A stretch of 48,273 nucleotides of DNA from Arthrobacter sp. (lineage in GTDB: Bacteria > Actinomycetota > Actinomycetes > Actinomycetales > Micrococcaceae). The stretch spans positions 1 to 48,273 of the forward strand of contig JAHFUZ010000033.1 of the NCBI GenBank assembly GCA_023264815.1, given 5' to 3'. The stretch's first letter is position 1. Each line of letters opens with the position of its first letter. The notes beneath the pieces were generated by a model that saw only the letters and a list, made by a program, of their open reading frames with translations, did not search any database and had not been told where the DNA came from. Below are positions 8,522-17,116 of the stretch, one piece after another. A program made the position numbers and the translations under genes.

Positions 8522-10350
8522 TGGGTGCACCAACACGGGCGCGGTACCTGCGCCAAAAGAACCGGGCAACGATCATCGGCGCTGCCGTCCTGATCGGTGT
8601 GCTTCTCTCCGTGGTGGCCGGCCTGGCTGTCGGCGGGTTCTACGCCACCGGCACCTGGGCGGGGCCCCAGATCGTCGTCCAGGAGCTGGTGAAGGGGCCG
8701 CGGGAGTTCTCCGGCCTGTATATCGCCGGGATGGGAACCGTCGCGGCTGTGATCGCGGCCGTCATCGTGGGCGGGTTGCTCCTGGCCCGGAAAGCATCCC
8801 CGAAGTCCTCCTGGGTGGACCCGGCAGCCCGGCACATGGCGGCGTTCAAAGAGGTCAAATCTCTTTCGGCCAAGGTCACGATTGCCGATAACCGGAAGAT
8901 GAAGTGCCAGGCTGACGGCTGGCCCGGTTTCGAACTGGGAAAGATCGTCCCCACGTCCCAGCCGTTGTACGCGAACGCTGAACTGGTCGGCCTGATCTTT
9001 GCCGGCCCTCGCGCCGGCAAGTCCGCCTCCTATGCGGTGCCGTTCATCCTGGACGCTCCCGGCGCGGTCATCGTCACCGAGAACAAGCGGTTCCTGACTG
9101 ACGCTACCCGCGACGTGCGAGCCAAGAACGGCGGAAATATCTGGGTCTTTGACCCGCAGCGCATTGTCGGGGAAGCGCCGGGCTGGTGGTGGAATCCGCT
9201 GTCGATGGTCCATGACGCGGCCAGCGCATGGACTTTGGCTGACACGTTCGCCAAGGCCGAAATGGAATCCGTAGGAGAGAAGGGCTTCCAGTTCTTCGAG
9301 CTTCGCGCCACGCAGCTGCTTCGCGGGTTCTTCCTCGCGGCCGCCGTGAAAGGCCTGCCCTTGTCCACGGTGCAGGAATGGATTTCGGATCGGGACGTGC
9401 GCGAACCTGAGGCCATCGCGATCCTGAACGAGACCCGCCACGTCGAGGTCCTGAACCAGCTGGCCAGCATCTTCTCCCCGGACTCCCTGCCCGAACGTTC
9501 CGGCGTGTTTTCCACGGCGCAGATCATGACTGAATGCCTGACCAACCATGAGATTGCGCGGTGGGTCAACCCTGTTGAAGGTGATGAGGTCGCCTCCCCG
9601 GAGGTTCCCGGTTCGGTGTACCGGGGACGCCGGCACTTCAACCCGGCAGAGTTCGTCCGCAGCAAGGACACCCTCTACTCGCTCTCCAAGGACTCGGCCG
9701 GTGGCGGCCGCGCACTGGTCACGGCCATGGCCGTGGCCGTGCTGGAAGCGGCCGTGGAATTCGCCACCGAATGCCCTGGGGGCCGGTTGCCTGTCCCCCT
9801 CTCGGCCATCCTGGATGAAGCGGCGAACGTCTGCCGCTGGTCCAAGCTGCCCAAGGAATACTCCCACTTTGGCTCCCGTGGAATCCTCGTGGCCACCATT
9901 CTGCAGTCCTACTCCCAAGGCGAATCCGTCTGGGGCGAAAAGGGCATGGAAGCCCTGTACCAAGCCGCCAACTGGGTCCTGTACCTGGGCGGCAACAAGC
10001 CTGGCCCCTTCCTCTCCAAAACCTCCGAAGCGGTCGGGGATTACTACTACACAACGCCCGGTTCACCCGGATCCAAGGATTCCCCCCGCGGTCCGGCCCA
10101 GGAACACCGTGACCGCATCTTCGATGTGGCCGAGCTCGCCGCCCTTCCCAAGGGCCGGGGCATCCTGATTACGGGCCAGAACCGGGCTGCCCTGGTCAAG
10201 TCCACCCCGTGGATGTGGACCAAGCACAAGGAAGCGGTCGAGGCGTCCCTTCGCGCCCATGACCCGCAGGCTGAAAGGACTATTCAGGACGCTGTAGCCG
10301 AAGCCGAGTCTGTGCGCCGCAACCCTGACATGACGCCGGTGGCAGCGTGA
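8521..10350 (+). CDS. VirD4/TraG-type coupling protein
   Basis: 609 residues. Two N-terminal transmembrane helices lie at about 18-42 and 61-83. Walker A is AGPRAGKSAS (K167) and is followed by the VirD4-type VIVTENKRFLTDATR; Walker B is SAILDEAANV (D432, E433). Length and layout match type IV coupling proteins, which bind the relaxosome and feed the relaxase-DNA strand into the channel. The C-terminal 60 residues are acidic and lack an extended all-alpha insert. Its natural partners here are the relaxase at 14666-16516 and MobC. The stop overlaps the next GTG (GTGA). Confidence 0.92.
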   Translation: MGAPTRARYLRQKNRATIIGAAVLIGVLLSVVAGLAVGGFYATGTWAGPQIVVQELVKGPREFSGLYIAGMGTVAAVIAAVIVGGLLLARKASPKSSWVDPAARHMAAFKEVKSLSAKVTIADNRKMKCQADGWPGFELGKIVPTSQPLYANAELVGLIFAGPRAGKSASYAVPFILDAPGAVIVTENKRFLTDATRDVRAKNGGNIWVFDPQRIVGEAPGWWWNPLSMVHDAASAWTLADTFAKAEMESVGEKGFQFFELRATQLLRGFFLAAAVKGLPLSTVQEWISDRDVREPEAIAILNETRHVEVLNQLASIFSPDSLPERSGVFSTAQIMTECLTNHEIARWVNPVEGDEVASPEVPGSVYRGRRHFNPAEFVRSKDTLYSLSKDSAGGGRALVTAMAVAVLEAAVEFATECPGGRLPVPLSAILDEAANVCRWSKLPKEYSHFGSRGILVATILQSYSQGESVWGEKGMEALYQAANWVLYLGGNKPGPFLSKTSEAVGDYYYTTPGSPGSKDSPRGPAQEHRDRIFDVAELAALPKGRGILITGQNRAALVKSTPWMWTKHKEAVEASLRAHDPQAERTIQDAVAEAESVRRNPDMTPVAA

Positions 10351-11195
10351 GCGGCACCGCTGAACAGAACGGCCAGTTCCCGGAAGAGCACCTTCCGGGA
10401 ACTGGTCTGCTCTTTGAGGAAACTGACGCCGAACAAGACACGGGCACGCCTCCCGCTGCTCCGGCCGATAGCCAGGACGACTGCGCGGCTGAGCTTCCCT
10501 CGCCCGGTGCTGGCGGTGCTGCGCTGGCCGGGCTGGACCCCGCGGCCATGGAGGACCTGGTGGCAAAGGTTGCTCTCCGTCGCTACACCAAACGTCTCGA
10601 AGCCGAAGTGGACGCCCGGCTTGATCAGCTGGACTGGTCCGCCGTCACCGAAAGCATCGACTCGCGCTTGGCCGGCGACGTTGCAGAAGCCGCGGGGGTG
10701 GATACCTCGACCGGGGAAATCACTGACAGCACTGATACCCAGGTTGATGCCAAAGCACCGGCCGCCGAGGACACGGAAGAGACTCCCGAGCCTGCTTTCC
10801 GTACCGTGTACGACTTCTACGAAGGCATCTACGGGCCGCTCTATGAACACTACGATTCACGCCCGGGCGTCCTCGCCCAACGCGGGACCCCGCCCATCCA
10901 GTGGTGCCGGCAGTGGTGGAACCACGAGTCGGTCATGATGCGCCTGACTGCCCTTTGGCAGGCTTACGAAGTCGCCTACGCCGAAGGCGGCGGCGCACTG
11001 AGTACCTGGATGCTTGATCACGCTGACCGCCATTTTGACCGGATCATGGCCGAAGGGGGGCCGCTGTCAGAATGCCGCTCGGACCACGGCCACAACATGA
11101 CCCGCTATCCCGTTGACCCGCTGCCCGAAGGCCTGAACCTCGACGCAACAACCGTCCAGCCAGCACCGTCTGGCAACGAAAGGAAAACTGCATGA
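10347..11195 (+). CDS. DUF4913 family protein
   Basis: 282 residues from a GTG overlapping the coupling protein stop. Residues 1-150 are acidic and low complexity with one helical stretch (LVAKVALRRYTKRLEAEVD). Residues 152-260 carry the conserved block I recognise as DUF4913: FRTVYDFYEGIYGPLYEH, IQWCRQWWNHESVMMRL, TALWQAYEVAYAEGG and LDHADRHFDRIMAEGGPLSEC. The Trp/Cys/His-rich core (WCRQWW, CRSDHGH) is typical. Function unknown; it nearly always lies beside actinobacterial transfer genes, so an accessory role to the coupling protein is likely. Confidence 0.82.
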   Translation: MSGTAEQNGQFPEEHLPGTGLLFEETDAEQDTGTPPAAPADSQDDCAAELPSPGAGGAALAGLDPAAMEDLVAKVALRRYTKRLEAEVDARLDQLDWSAVTESIDSRLAGDVAEAAGVDTSTGEITDSTDTQVDAKAPAAEDTEETPEPAFRTVYDFYEGIYGPLYEHYDSRPGVLAQRGTPPIQWCRQWWNHESVMMRLTALWQAYEVAYAEGGGALSTWMLDHADRHFDRIMAEGGPLSECRSDHGHNMTRYPVDPLPEGLNLDATTVQPAPSGNERKTA

Positions 11196-12385
11196 ACCGG
11201 GAAGAACGCCGCCGCCAGGAAAAAGCCAACCGCCAACCGGGACCATCGCAAAAGACCATCGCGCCGCATCGGATTGACGCCGAAAATCAGGACTTCATAG
11301 CCGGAACCATCTTCGTCCACGGTGCAGCCGGCATCCGCCCCGATACAGACGGGCCAGCCCTGCCGCCTCTGTTCGTAGTGCTTCTGGATAAGAAAGCGCT
11401 GACCCCCGCCCCGGAGCTGTTGCATCTCTTTGACCTGTTCGACGCCCAGGGAACCGTCAAAATCAATGACCAGTTGCAGGGCACCGCCCGCTGGGGGGCC
11501 ATGCCAGCCGGGAATGGCCAGATGCTCGCCAAGCTGGAACTGAACCTTGCAGCACCCGTGAGGACACGTCCCTCATTCCTTCTGCTGGCAGACAACTACA
11601 AAGACATTTGGGACATCCCCGCCACGGCAGGCTACGTACTGGGCATCACGACCACCGAACGGTTCTATGCGCTGAGCGATTCCAGTTCCTACGCTGACGC
11701 ACTGGAAGCGTGCATCGTTATGCTGCCCGAGCCCAGTAACGCGGCACAGATGCTCAGCGAGCATTACAGCACCACCGACACACCGTTCTCGCCGGACGCG
11801 TCCCCTCTGCTCATCTTCAACGAAGACGACACCGACAACATGCGCTACCAGGTCGGAATCGCCACAGGCCCTGACGGGGAAGTGGTGTATCCCTTTATGC
11901 TGCTCCGGCCCACAGGGATCACGCAGATCGCCCTGGGTGATGGTTCCGTTCCCAAAGCGATCTCGTCGGCCTACGCCGAACGCGGCCTGCATTGGTTTGA
12001 TGCTCGGGCTTCAATCAAACGCGCCGAGGGCTGGGCATGGAGGGAACAGGGCAATGACTTCATCATCACCGACGCAGACTGCGTCCTTGTCGCGTCCTTT
12101 GCGCCGCAGACAACGGGAGCCGAAGGAAAGTGGCTCGACGCAGTGCGGACCACGGGAACCCTTGTCCTGAACATCGGAGACGAACTGGTGATGGACGATG
12201 GAATCTCAACACGAGAGCAAATGATCACCGCGCATGAACGGGGCAACGTTGTTACCGGGCTCATCCTGCACGCCAGCGCCTCATCGGCATCCGAGGCGGC
12301 ATACCCGGAAGCTGTCCTTGAAAGCACCCAGGACGACGCGGAGGCCAATACCCGCCCGTGGTGGAAACGCCTCTTCCGATCCTGA
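11192..12385 (+). CDS. Unknown protein closing the transfer operon
   Basis: 397 residues, ATGA overlap with the DUF4913 gene and AAAGGAAA upstream. The N-terminus is basic (REERRRQEKANRQ), the middle is mixed alpha/beta with no membrane segment, and the C-terminus ends RPWWKRLFRS, an amphipathic basic tail that could touch membrane or DNA. Repeated beta-type stretches (ATAGYVLGITTTERFYAL, TLVLNIGDELVMDDG) suggest a soluble cytoplasmic protein. I do not recognise the family. It is the last gene before a strong hairpin at 12397-12431, so it belongs to the transfer transcript. Confidence 0.75.
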   Translation: MNREERRRQEKANRQPGPSQKTIAPHRIDAENQDFIAGTIFVHGAAGIRPDTDGPALPPLFVVLLDKKALTPAPELLHLFDLFDAQGTVKINDQLQGTARWGAMPAGNGQMLAKLELNLAAPVRTRPSFLLLADNYKDIWDIPATAGYVLGITTTERFYALSDSSSYADALEACIVMLPEPSNAAQMLSEHYSTTDTPFSPDASPLLIFNEDDTDNMRYQVGIATGPDGEVVYPFMLLRPTGITQIALGDGSVPKAISSAYAERGLHWFDARASIKRAEGWAWREQGNDFIITDADCVLVASFAPQTTGAEGKWLDAVRTTGTLVLNIGDELVMDDGISTREQMITAHERGNVVTGLILHASASSASEAAYPEAVLESTQDDAEANTRPWWKRLFRS

Positions 12386-12396
12386 CCCCTGCACAG

Positions 12397-12431
12397 GAGG
12401 GCCCTGCACACCAACGGTGTGCAGGGCCCTC
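12397..12431 (+). terminator. Strong hairpin ending the transfer operon
   Basis: A perfect 15-bp stem (GAGGGCCCTGCACAC, with its complement at 12417-12431) and a 5-base loop lie 12 bases after the stop at 12385. The following bases (ttgcg) are only weakly T-rich. It can also fold on the minus strand and so could serve the convergent gene ending at 12449. Its sequence is nearly the same as the hairpin at 13350-13379. Confidence 0.8.
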
Positions 12432-12448
12432 TTGCGTGCCGCCAGCTG

Positions 12449-13306
12449 CTACTGGTCTGATTCCTGGCCACCGCTAATGCGACGCAGCATATTCGCGAGA
12501 AGGATGGCCGAGTCAGCGGCCACCCCCGCATAGCGACGGTTTATTGTTGCGCCATGCTTGACTCCCTGGGCCTGCTCAATCGCTGAACGGACAAGCTTCC
12601 GAAGAGCTGCGTTCTCCGAACCAGCAAGATCGACCTCGATCACGCGGTCCAAACGATTTTTCGTTTGGGCTACAGGAGGTTCTTCCTCACCCTCGGGCAG
12701 GTGCCGCGCCGGGACATAGGCTGCCTCAGACAGGCGTTCCAGGATGATCACACAGTCGTTGCCGACATTGCGGTAGTCCTGTTCGGTCCTGGCGTTCGCG
12801 AAGTGGCGTCGAAGTTCCGTGATTTCTTCGTCAACTCGGGTCCAACCGGTCCGTGGCTGAGTGGTTACAGGTTCAGCGAGGACCGACGCGACCGTACCCG
12901 CTTCCAAATCTGCGAGCTGTTCGTGCAAGGGGTCAAATAGCTCAGCAAGGATCTGACGCCGAGCTTGCCACGAACCGTAGCCGTTGTTGTTTTTCCAGTA
13001 GGTGTAGAACCCGTCAAAGTCTGTGAATGGCGGCTGAAAATCCACCGATAGGCGCTTCAATACGGCTCGCAAGGCGGCCATAACGGCGCGGGACTCAGCC
13101 TGCGAAATCCTCGGATTGTTGTCCGTGCCACGGCTGCGATATTCGTCATGGACAAGCCTGGCCAAAGGAACAGCAATCTCTACGTCAGTGGCATTCTGGA
13201 GTGGCCCCGCATGGATTCGTTCTATGAGTTCGGTATTCAACCGGTACTGCTGGGGCGTCCAGACATCGGCCGCCTCTACTTCTTCAAAAAAGTCAGTCTC
13301 TCGCAT
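12449..13306 (-). CDS. Unknown alpha-helical protein, HEPN-like C-terminus
   Basis: 285 residues on the strand opposite the transfer operon. The C-terminal half (about 155-280) is helical, with CVIILERLSEAAY, ALRKLVRSAIEQAQGVKHG and AGVAADSAILLANMLRRI, a pattern shared by small HEPN-like proteins of defence or toxin type, though no RX4-6H motif is obvious. The N-terminal half has a conserved-looking FDGFYTYWKNNNGYGSW segment. No SD is visible; TAGACT lies 8 bases before the ATG, so translation may be leaderless. The gene stands alone between two near-identical terminator hairpins, which makes it a likely cargo gene. Function is not assigned. Confidence 0.7.
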   Translation of the reverse strand: MRETDFFEEVEAADVWTPQQYRLNTELIERIHAGPLQNATDVEIAVPLARLVHDEYRSRGTDNNPRISQAESRAVMAALRAVLKRLSVDFQPPFTDFDGFYTYWKNNNGYGSWQARRQILAELFDPLHEQLADLEAGTVASVLAEPVTTQPRTGWTRVDEEITELRRHFANARTEQDYRNVGNDCVIILERLSEAAYVPARHLPEGEEEPPVAQTKNRLDRVIEVDLAGSENAALRKLVRSAIEQAQGVKHGATINRRYAGVAADSAILLANMLRRISGGQESDQ

Positions 13307-13349
13307 TGTGCGAGTCTAGCCAGCCGTGCCGAGTTCCAACGCAGCGAAA

Positions 13350-13379
13350 AGGCCCTGCACACTGATGTGTGCAGGGCCT
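13350..13379 (-). terminator. Rho-independent terminator of the mobilization operon
   Basis: A 13-bp perfect stem (AGGCCCTGCACAC, loop TGAT, complement). Read on the minus strand it is followed by TTTTCGC, a proper terminator for the operon ending at 13398. The stem matches the one at 12397-12431 over CCCTGCACAC. Confidence 0.82.
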
Positions 13380-13397
13380 CTTGCTGTTTGGTGATGC

Positions 13398-14669
13398 TTA
13401 GCGGCCGCGTGTGCGGTTCTTGCTTTGTGCCTGGGTCTTGGTCGCAGAGGCTGCCCGTGTTTTCCCGGCTTTCGCGCCCTTGCCGGCAGCGGCGTGGGTG
13501 ATGGGGTACTTCTGGATCTTCTCGCCCTGCATTCGGGCCCTGACGGCTTGCTCGGGCACACCTGCTGTGACCAGCTGCTCTTCAAGTGCTGCCCGATGTT
13601 CAGCGGTGCCGTAGGCGGCCGCTGCACGGTCGGAGGCAGTATGGCCGGCCCTTTCGTGGGCGGCGGCGTCGTGGGCCGCTGTCTGGGCTTTTACGTCGGA
13701 TTCAACAGCCTCCGGGTCCCGGTGAAGGAACTCTTCCCGGTACCACTCTTCTTCCAGCGCTGTCGGTCCGGTCCGCTGCTCCCGCGCCGCGTCCTCCTTG
13801 GCCTGGTCCGCCCGGGCGTATTCGGCCACGGCCACGGCTTTGTATCCCTCGGCTTCCCGACGAAGCTTGCCGTCGGAACCCTCTGTGTAGAACCTGCCTA
13901 TGTCCTGTTCCGGGGCGGTCTTGCCCTGTCGTGTCAGGAATTCCTGACGGCGCTGCTCTGCTTCTCGCTCCCGCGTCTCTGCCCTTGCTGGTTCCCGTTC
14001 CTCGTAACGCTTGCGTGCTGCCAGGTACTCGGGATCGTAGCGGTTGATCTGTGAGGCCCCGGCGGCCAGCCAGTCCCTTACCAGCTGATCTTTAGCCTGA
14101 GGACTGTTTGCCTGGACTTGACCCAGAATGTGGTCCTGGTAGTCCGGGCTTTGAGTGGTGATGGCCCAGCGTTCGGCTGCTGCCTGAACAGCTTCCGGTG
14201 CCTGGGCCGTGGACCGCTCGGCAGGTGCCAGCTCCATCCAGGTCTCCAAGGTGGCGTCCCGGTCGTGAGCGGCGTCAATGCGCTGCTGGTCCTGCACAAC
14301 TTCGTTGATATCGAAGCCGAAACGCTGCTGCAGCTGGGTGCGGATATTGTCCTCAGCCGCTGCGGCCGCGGGGTCGTGGTCCTTCCATGCTGTGGCGATG
14401 CGGTAGGCATCAACAATGTCTGCCTGCCCGGCAGATTCCCACCACTGGTTCCCGGCTGTCGGGGCCAGTGCCGTTACAGCTGCGAGCCGTTCGGAGTCGA
14501 ACGCCAGCCGGGCCATGGAGCCGCGCCGGCTGTTGTCGGCACGTGCTTGTTCGGAGTGTTGTTTCCACGTTCGTGCAGCTGCCGAACCGATCTGCGCGGC
14601 CATGGCCAGCGCGTGCTGAAAGCTCTGTTCCACAAAATCATCAACGCCGTCAGATTCGCTCAACGTCAT
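13398..14669 (-). CDS. Relaxase-partner protein, coiled-coil rich, with relaxase-like C-terminal motif
   Basis: 423 residues; the ATG overlaps the relaxase stop (ATGA, 14666-14669), so the two are translationally coupled. The protein is almost wholly helical and highly charged, with a coiled-coil-like region at about 215-345 (REPARAETREREAEQRRQEF, REQRTGPTALEEEWYREEF). Residues 362-385 match residues 553-576 of the relaxase at 17 of 24 positions (LEEQL..AG.PEQ..RAR.Q.EKI), followed in both by a basic, disordered tail. No enzyme motif is seen. It may be a second substrate or chaperone of the secretion channel; family unknown. Confidence 0.8.
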   Translation of the reverse strand: MTLSESDGVDDFVEQSFQHALAMAAQIGSAAARTWKQHSEQARADNSRRGSMARLAFDSERLAAVTALAPTAGNQWWESAGQADIVDAYRIATAWKDHDPAAAAAEDNIRTQLQQRFGFDINEVVQDQQRIDAAHDRDATLETWMELAPAERSTAQAPEAVQAAAERWAITTQSPDYQDHILGQVQANSPQAKDQLVRDWLAAGASQINRYDPEYLAARKRYEEREPARAETREREAEQRRQEFLTRQGKTAPEQDIGRFYTEGSDGKLRREAEGYKAVAVAEYARADQAKEDAAREQRTGPTALEEEWYREEFLHRDPEAVESDVKAQTAAHDAAAHERAGHTASDRAAAAYGTAEHRAALEEQLVTAGVPEQAVRARMQGEKIQKYPITHAAAGKGAKAGKTRAASATKTQAQSKNRTRGR

Positions 14670-16516
14670 CCCCTGCCTTTCTGTTGATCCCTGCTCTGTT
14701 GTGTTTTCTGTTCCGGTCCGTGTGTCGCTGCCCTGGACGGGCTGGGCGGGGGTGTCTTTCCCTGTGCGGGCCGTGGCCCGGTGGTGATGATCTTCTCTGC
14801 CTGGAGTCGTGCCCTGATGGTCTGCTCCGGCAACCCGGCCGGGCGCAATTGTTCTTCGAGAACTTCCAGCCGGGGCCGTGGCTTCTGCACCGTGGCAGCG
14901 GCCTCGCCCTGGGACGTTCCCATGGGCCGTTCAAGGAGGGCCACCGACGTGTCAGCTGCGCCCTTCATGGGTGCGTTGCCGCCAACGTGCGGGCGGATCG
15001 GGTTCCCGTCCACGGACAGGTATGCGCGCTGGACGTGCGTCAGTTTTTCCCTGACCTCGCGGGAGAGCCGGTCTGTAGCGTGTCCGTAGCCGTGTGCCTT
15101 GAAGGCCTTCCCCAGCTGCGTTCCGAAATCACTCCATGCAGCCAGGACTGCTGATGCCCCCGCCCGCCTGGACATTCCGATGGCTTGGTGGGTTGCGATC
15201 CCGGCGATGACTTCCCGTGTGGGAACGACGGCGCGCTTGGGTTCCTCGGCCAGCTGCGCGTGACGGGCGAAAAGGTCTGCCGCCTCGGCAAGGTTCCGGG
15301 CGGCCGCGTCGCCTTCTGCCCCTGCTGCAACACTCCATGCCGAAAGCACCCCTGCACCTTGCCGGGCGATCTGAGCGAAGCGTGCCGGGTCAGTTCCCGG
15401 CACGTCCCGGAATAGTGCAGCAACGTCCTTCATTTCGCGGAAGAACTCGTTCACTACCTCAGCTGAAATCACGTCGGCTCCAGCTGGCACGGCGGTGGCG
15501 AACGCACGGTTCTTCTGTGCTGCTTTCCACTCCGGCACGGCTGCCGACGGATCAGTGTCGGGCCATTGCTGGCGCAAGGCCGGCAACGACAGATCTTTGG
15601 CCAGGGTTCCCCCGCCGTACCAGATAGGACGCTCCCCCGACTGGGGACGGAATGCCACGGAATACCCGGCAACAGCTGACGTGCTGCCTTTGGCGAAGTA
15701 GGGCCGGACCAGCAACCCTGAGCCACGGAGCCGCTGCACGTACTCGGCTTCCGTGCGCGCACCTGCACCTGCGCCGCGCAGTCGTCGCGCCAGTTCAATG
15801 CGTGGCTGTTCAATGGTCTTCTGAGCGCTGATCAGATGTTCACGGGCAGTCTTGTCCAGCATTGCCCAGGGCACCATGGAATGGTCTGCTTTGGCCTGCC
15901 GCGTGTAGGAAGCTTCAGCGCGCCGGCGGGCCAGTGATTCCAGTTCGCCGGGCTTGGTTCCCTTGGTCCTGAGGCCCTGTCCCAGGACACGCAGGCCCAT
16001 GTCCTTTTCGATGACACGGGCGGCCTTCTGGGACTTGAACTTGCTCTTGTAATCGCTCCACCAGGTACCGTCTTCACGGATCATGGAGATAGCAAGGTGG
16101 ACGTGGTCATTGCCGTTCTTGCTCAGTCCATGCCGGATCGAAACCCACCGGCACGCGGCCTTACCGTCGGACCCGTCCAGGCCCATCTCCGCGACGTACT
16201 TGCGTGAGACGGTTTCCCAAAACTCGTCGTCCCGGCTGCCGCTCTCTCCCAGCTGGTCCGGGTCCAGGGAAAGCGACACGTGCAGCACGTGGGAACGGTC
16301 GTTTCCATCCGGCCGGAATGCCTTCTTTGCAAAGTCCATTTCACGGCCAAGCTCCCGGCTGTTCTCAGCGTCGAGCTCCTGCCCGTCGAGCACGGAAACG
16401 ATGTGCTCGGATGCGCAAACCACGTGCATATTCGTGTGCTCGTTGGCCCGTCCAGGACCGGCAAGGTACTGGATCAGTCCGAACATGCGGCTGCCCGTAC
16501 TCACGTTGGGAATCAT
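14666..16516 (-). CDS. MOB-type relaxase
   Basis: 616 residues. The N-terminal 200 residues carry the relaxase signature: candidate nicking Tyr17 in MFGLIQYLAGPGR, HVLHVSLS (H76, H79), and the metal-binding triad in RHGLSKNGNDHVHLAI (H129, H138, H140). The rest is helical, with a PRLELARRL-like basic region and a disordered Pro/Lys tail. It should cut one strand at oriT, remain bound to the 5' end and be carried into the recipient. The start overlaps mobC (ATGA), and the downstream partner gene is coupled the same way. Family placement is by motifs only. Confidence 0.9.
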   Translation of the reverse strand: MIPNVSTGSRMFGLIQYLAGPGRANEHTNMHVVCASEHIVSVLDGQELDAENSRELGREMDFAKKAFRPDGNDRSHVLHVSLSLDPDQLGESGSRDDEFWETVSRKYVAEMGLDGSDGKAACRWVSIRHGLSKNGNDHVHLAISMIREDGTWWSDYKSKFKSQKAARVIEKDMGLRVLGQGLRTKGTKPGELESLARRRAEASYTRQAKADHSMVPWAMLDKTAREHLISAQKTIEQPRIELARRLRGAGAGARTEAEYVQRLRGSGLLVRPYFAKGSTSAVAGYSVAFRPQSGERPIWYGGGTLAKDLSLPALRQQWPDTDPSAAVPEWKAAQKNRAFATAVPAGADVISAEVVNEFFREMKDVAALFRDVPGTDPARFAQIARQGAGVLSAWSVAAGAEGDAAARNLAEAADLFARHAQLAEEPKRAVVPTREVIAGIATHQAIGMSRRAGASAVLAAWSDFGTQLGKAFKAHGYGHATDRLSREVREKLTHVQRAYLSVDGNPIRPHVGGNAPMKGAADTSVALLERPMGTSQGEAAATVQKPRPRLEVLEEQLRPAGLPEQTIRARLQAEKIITTGPRPAQGKTPPPSPSRAATHGPEQKTQQSRDQQKGRG

Positions 16517-16953
16517 CGTTGACCAAGCTCCAACAACGTGTCATTGATACGCGAGGCCGTTCGCTGAACGGCTGTGATCGCCGCGTGGGCCTCAGCCGGA
16601 AACTCACCGGTCGCATTGGCATGCTTAGCCAGTTGGTTCACGTTGTTACCCAACGCGCGCATCATGTTCCGGATCGCCGTCAGCTCGTCGCGGATCTCCA
16701 CACCAACGACTAACGTTTCCGTCCGTCCCTCTGCCATGGCCGCATCAAACAACAGCGCCGGAACCGTCTTCCGGGCCTGCTCGGCTTTCACAACCAGGGC
16801 AGCAGCTTCCTCATCGGAAGCGGTCACTTGCCATGAATGACGGCGACCGCCCGTCACGTTCGCACGGCGACGACGTTCCGCCACGGTCACCACCCCCAAA
16901 CTCTGCTCTAATGCCCAGCGCAGCGACCCCCATAACCTGGGGGACGCAAACAC
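16513..16953 (-). CDS. mobC: MobC relaxosome accessory protein
   Basis: Up to 146 residues. The MobC core is clear: RNMMRALGNNVNQLAKHAN followed by a helical FPAEAHAAITAVQRTASRIN. The central part (RRHSWQVTASDEEAAALVVKA) resembles a ribbon-helix-helix DNA-binding domain. A GTG at 16893, 16890 or 16884 just after GGGGG is an alternative start that would remove about 20 residues. MobC proteins bind oriT and help the relaxase open it; the gene starts about 40 bases from the proposed nic region and overlaps the relaxase start. Confidence 0.88.
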   Translation of the reverse strand: MFASPRLWGSLRWALEQSLGVVTVAERRRRANVTGGRRHSWQVTASDEEAAALVVKAEQARKTVPALLFDAAMAEGRTETLVVGVEIRDELTAIRNMMRALGNNVNQLAKHANATGEFPAEAHAAITAVQRTASRINDTLLELGQR

Positions 16954-16992
16954 CAGTTTGCCACCAACCGAGCGCGAAAGCGAGGTTCGAGC

Positions 16993-17020
16993 GCATTTAT
17001 CGTAGATAAGTGCCCAGCTT
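16993..17020. other. Probable oriT nic region
   Basis: An imperfect inverted repeat of 9 bp (GCATTTATC, loop GTA, GATAAGTGC) ends in TAAGTGC, followed by CCAGC. The RSF1010/pIP501 nic family has an inverted repeat followed by TAAGTGCGCCCT, so TAAGTGC at the edge of a hairpin is a good match for the first seven bases. It lies in the 163-base gap between mobC (minus) and the plus-strand gene at 17117, the usual place for oriT. Confidence 0.6.
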
Positions 17021-17116
17021 GCTCCGGGTTAGAACGGTTGTAGGCTTTCGCACCTCTGGTCTGGGTCGGGTAAAAGCCGGGCTGACAGCCGCTCTGCGCG
17101 CCGGTAGGCTCATGCC

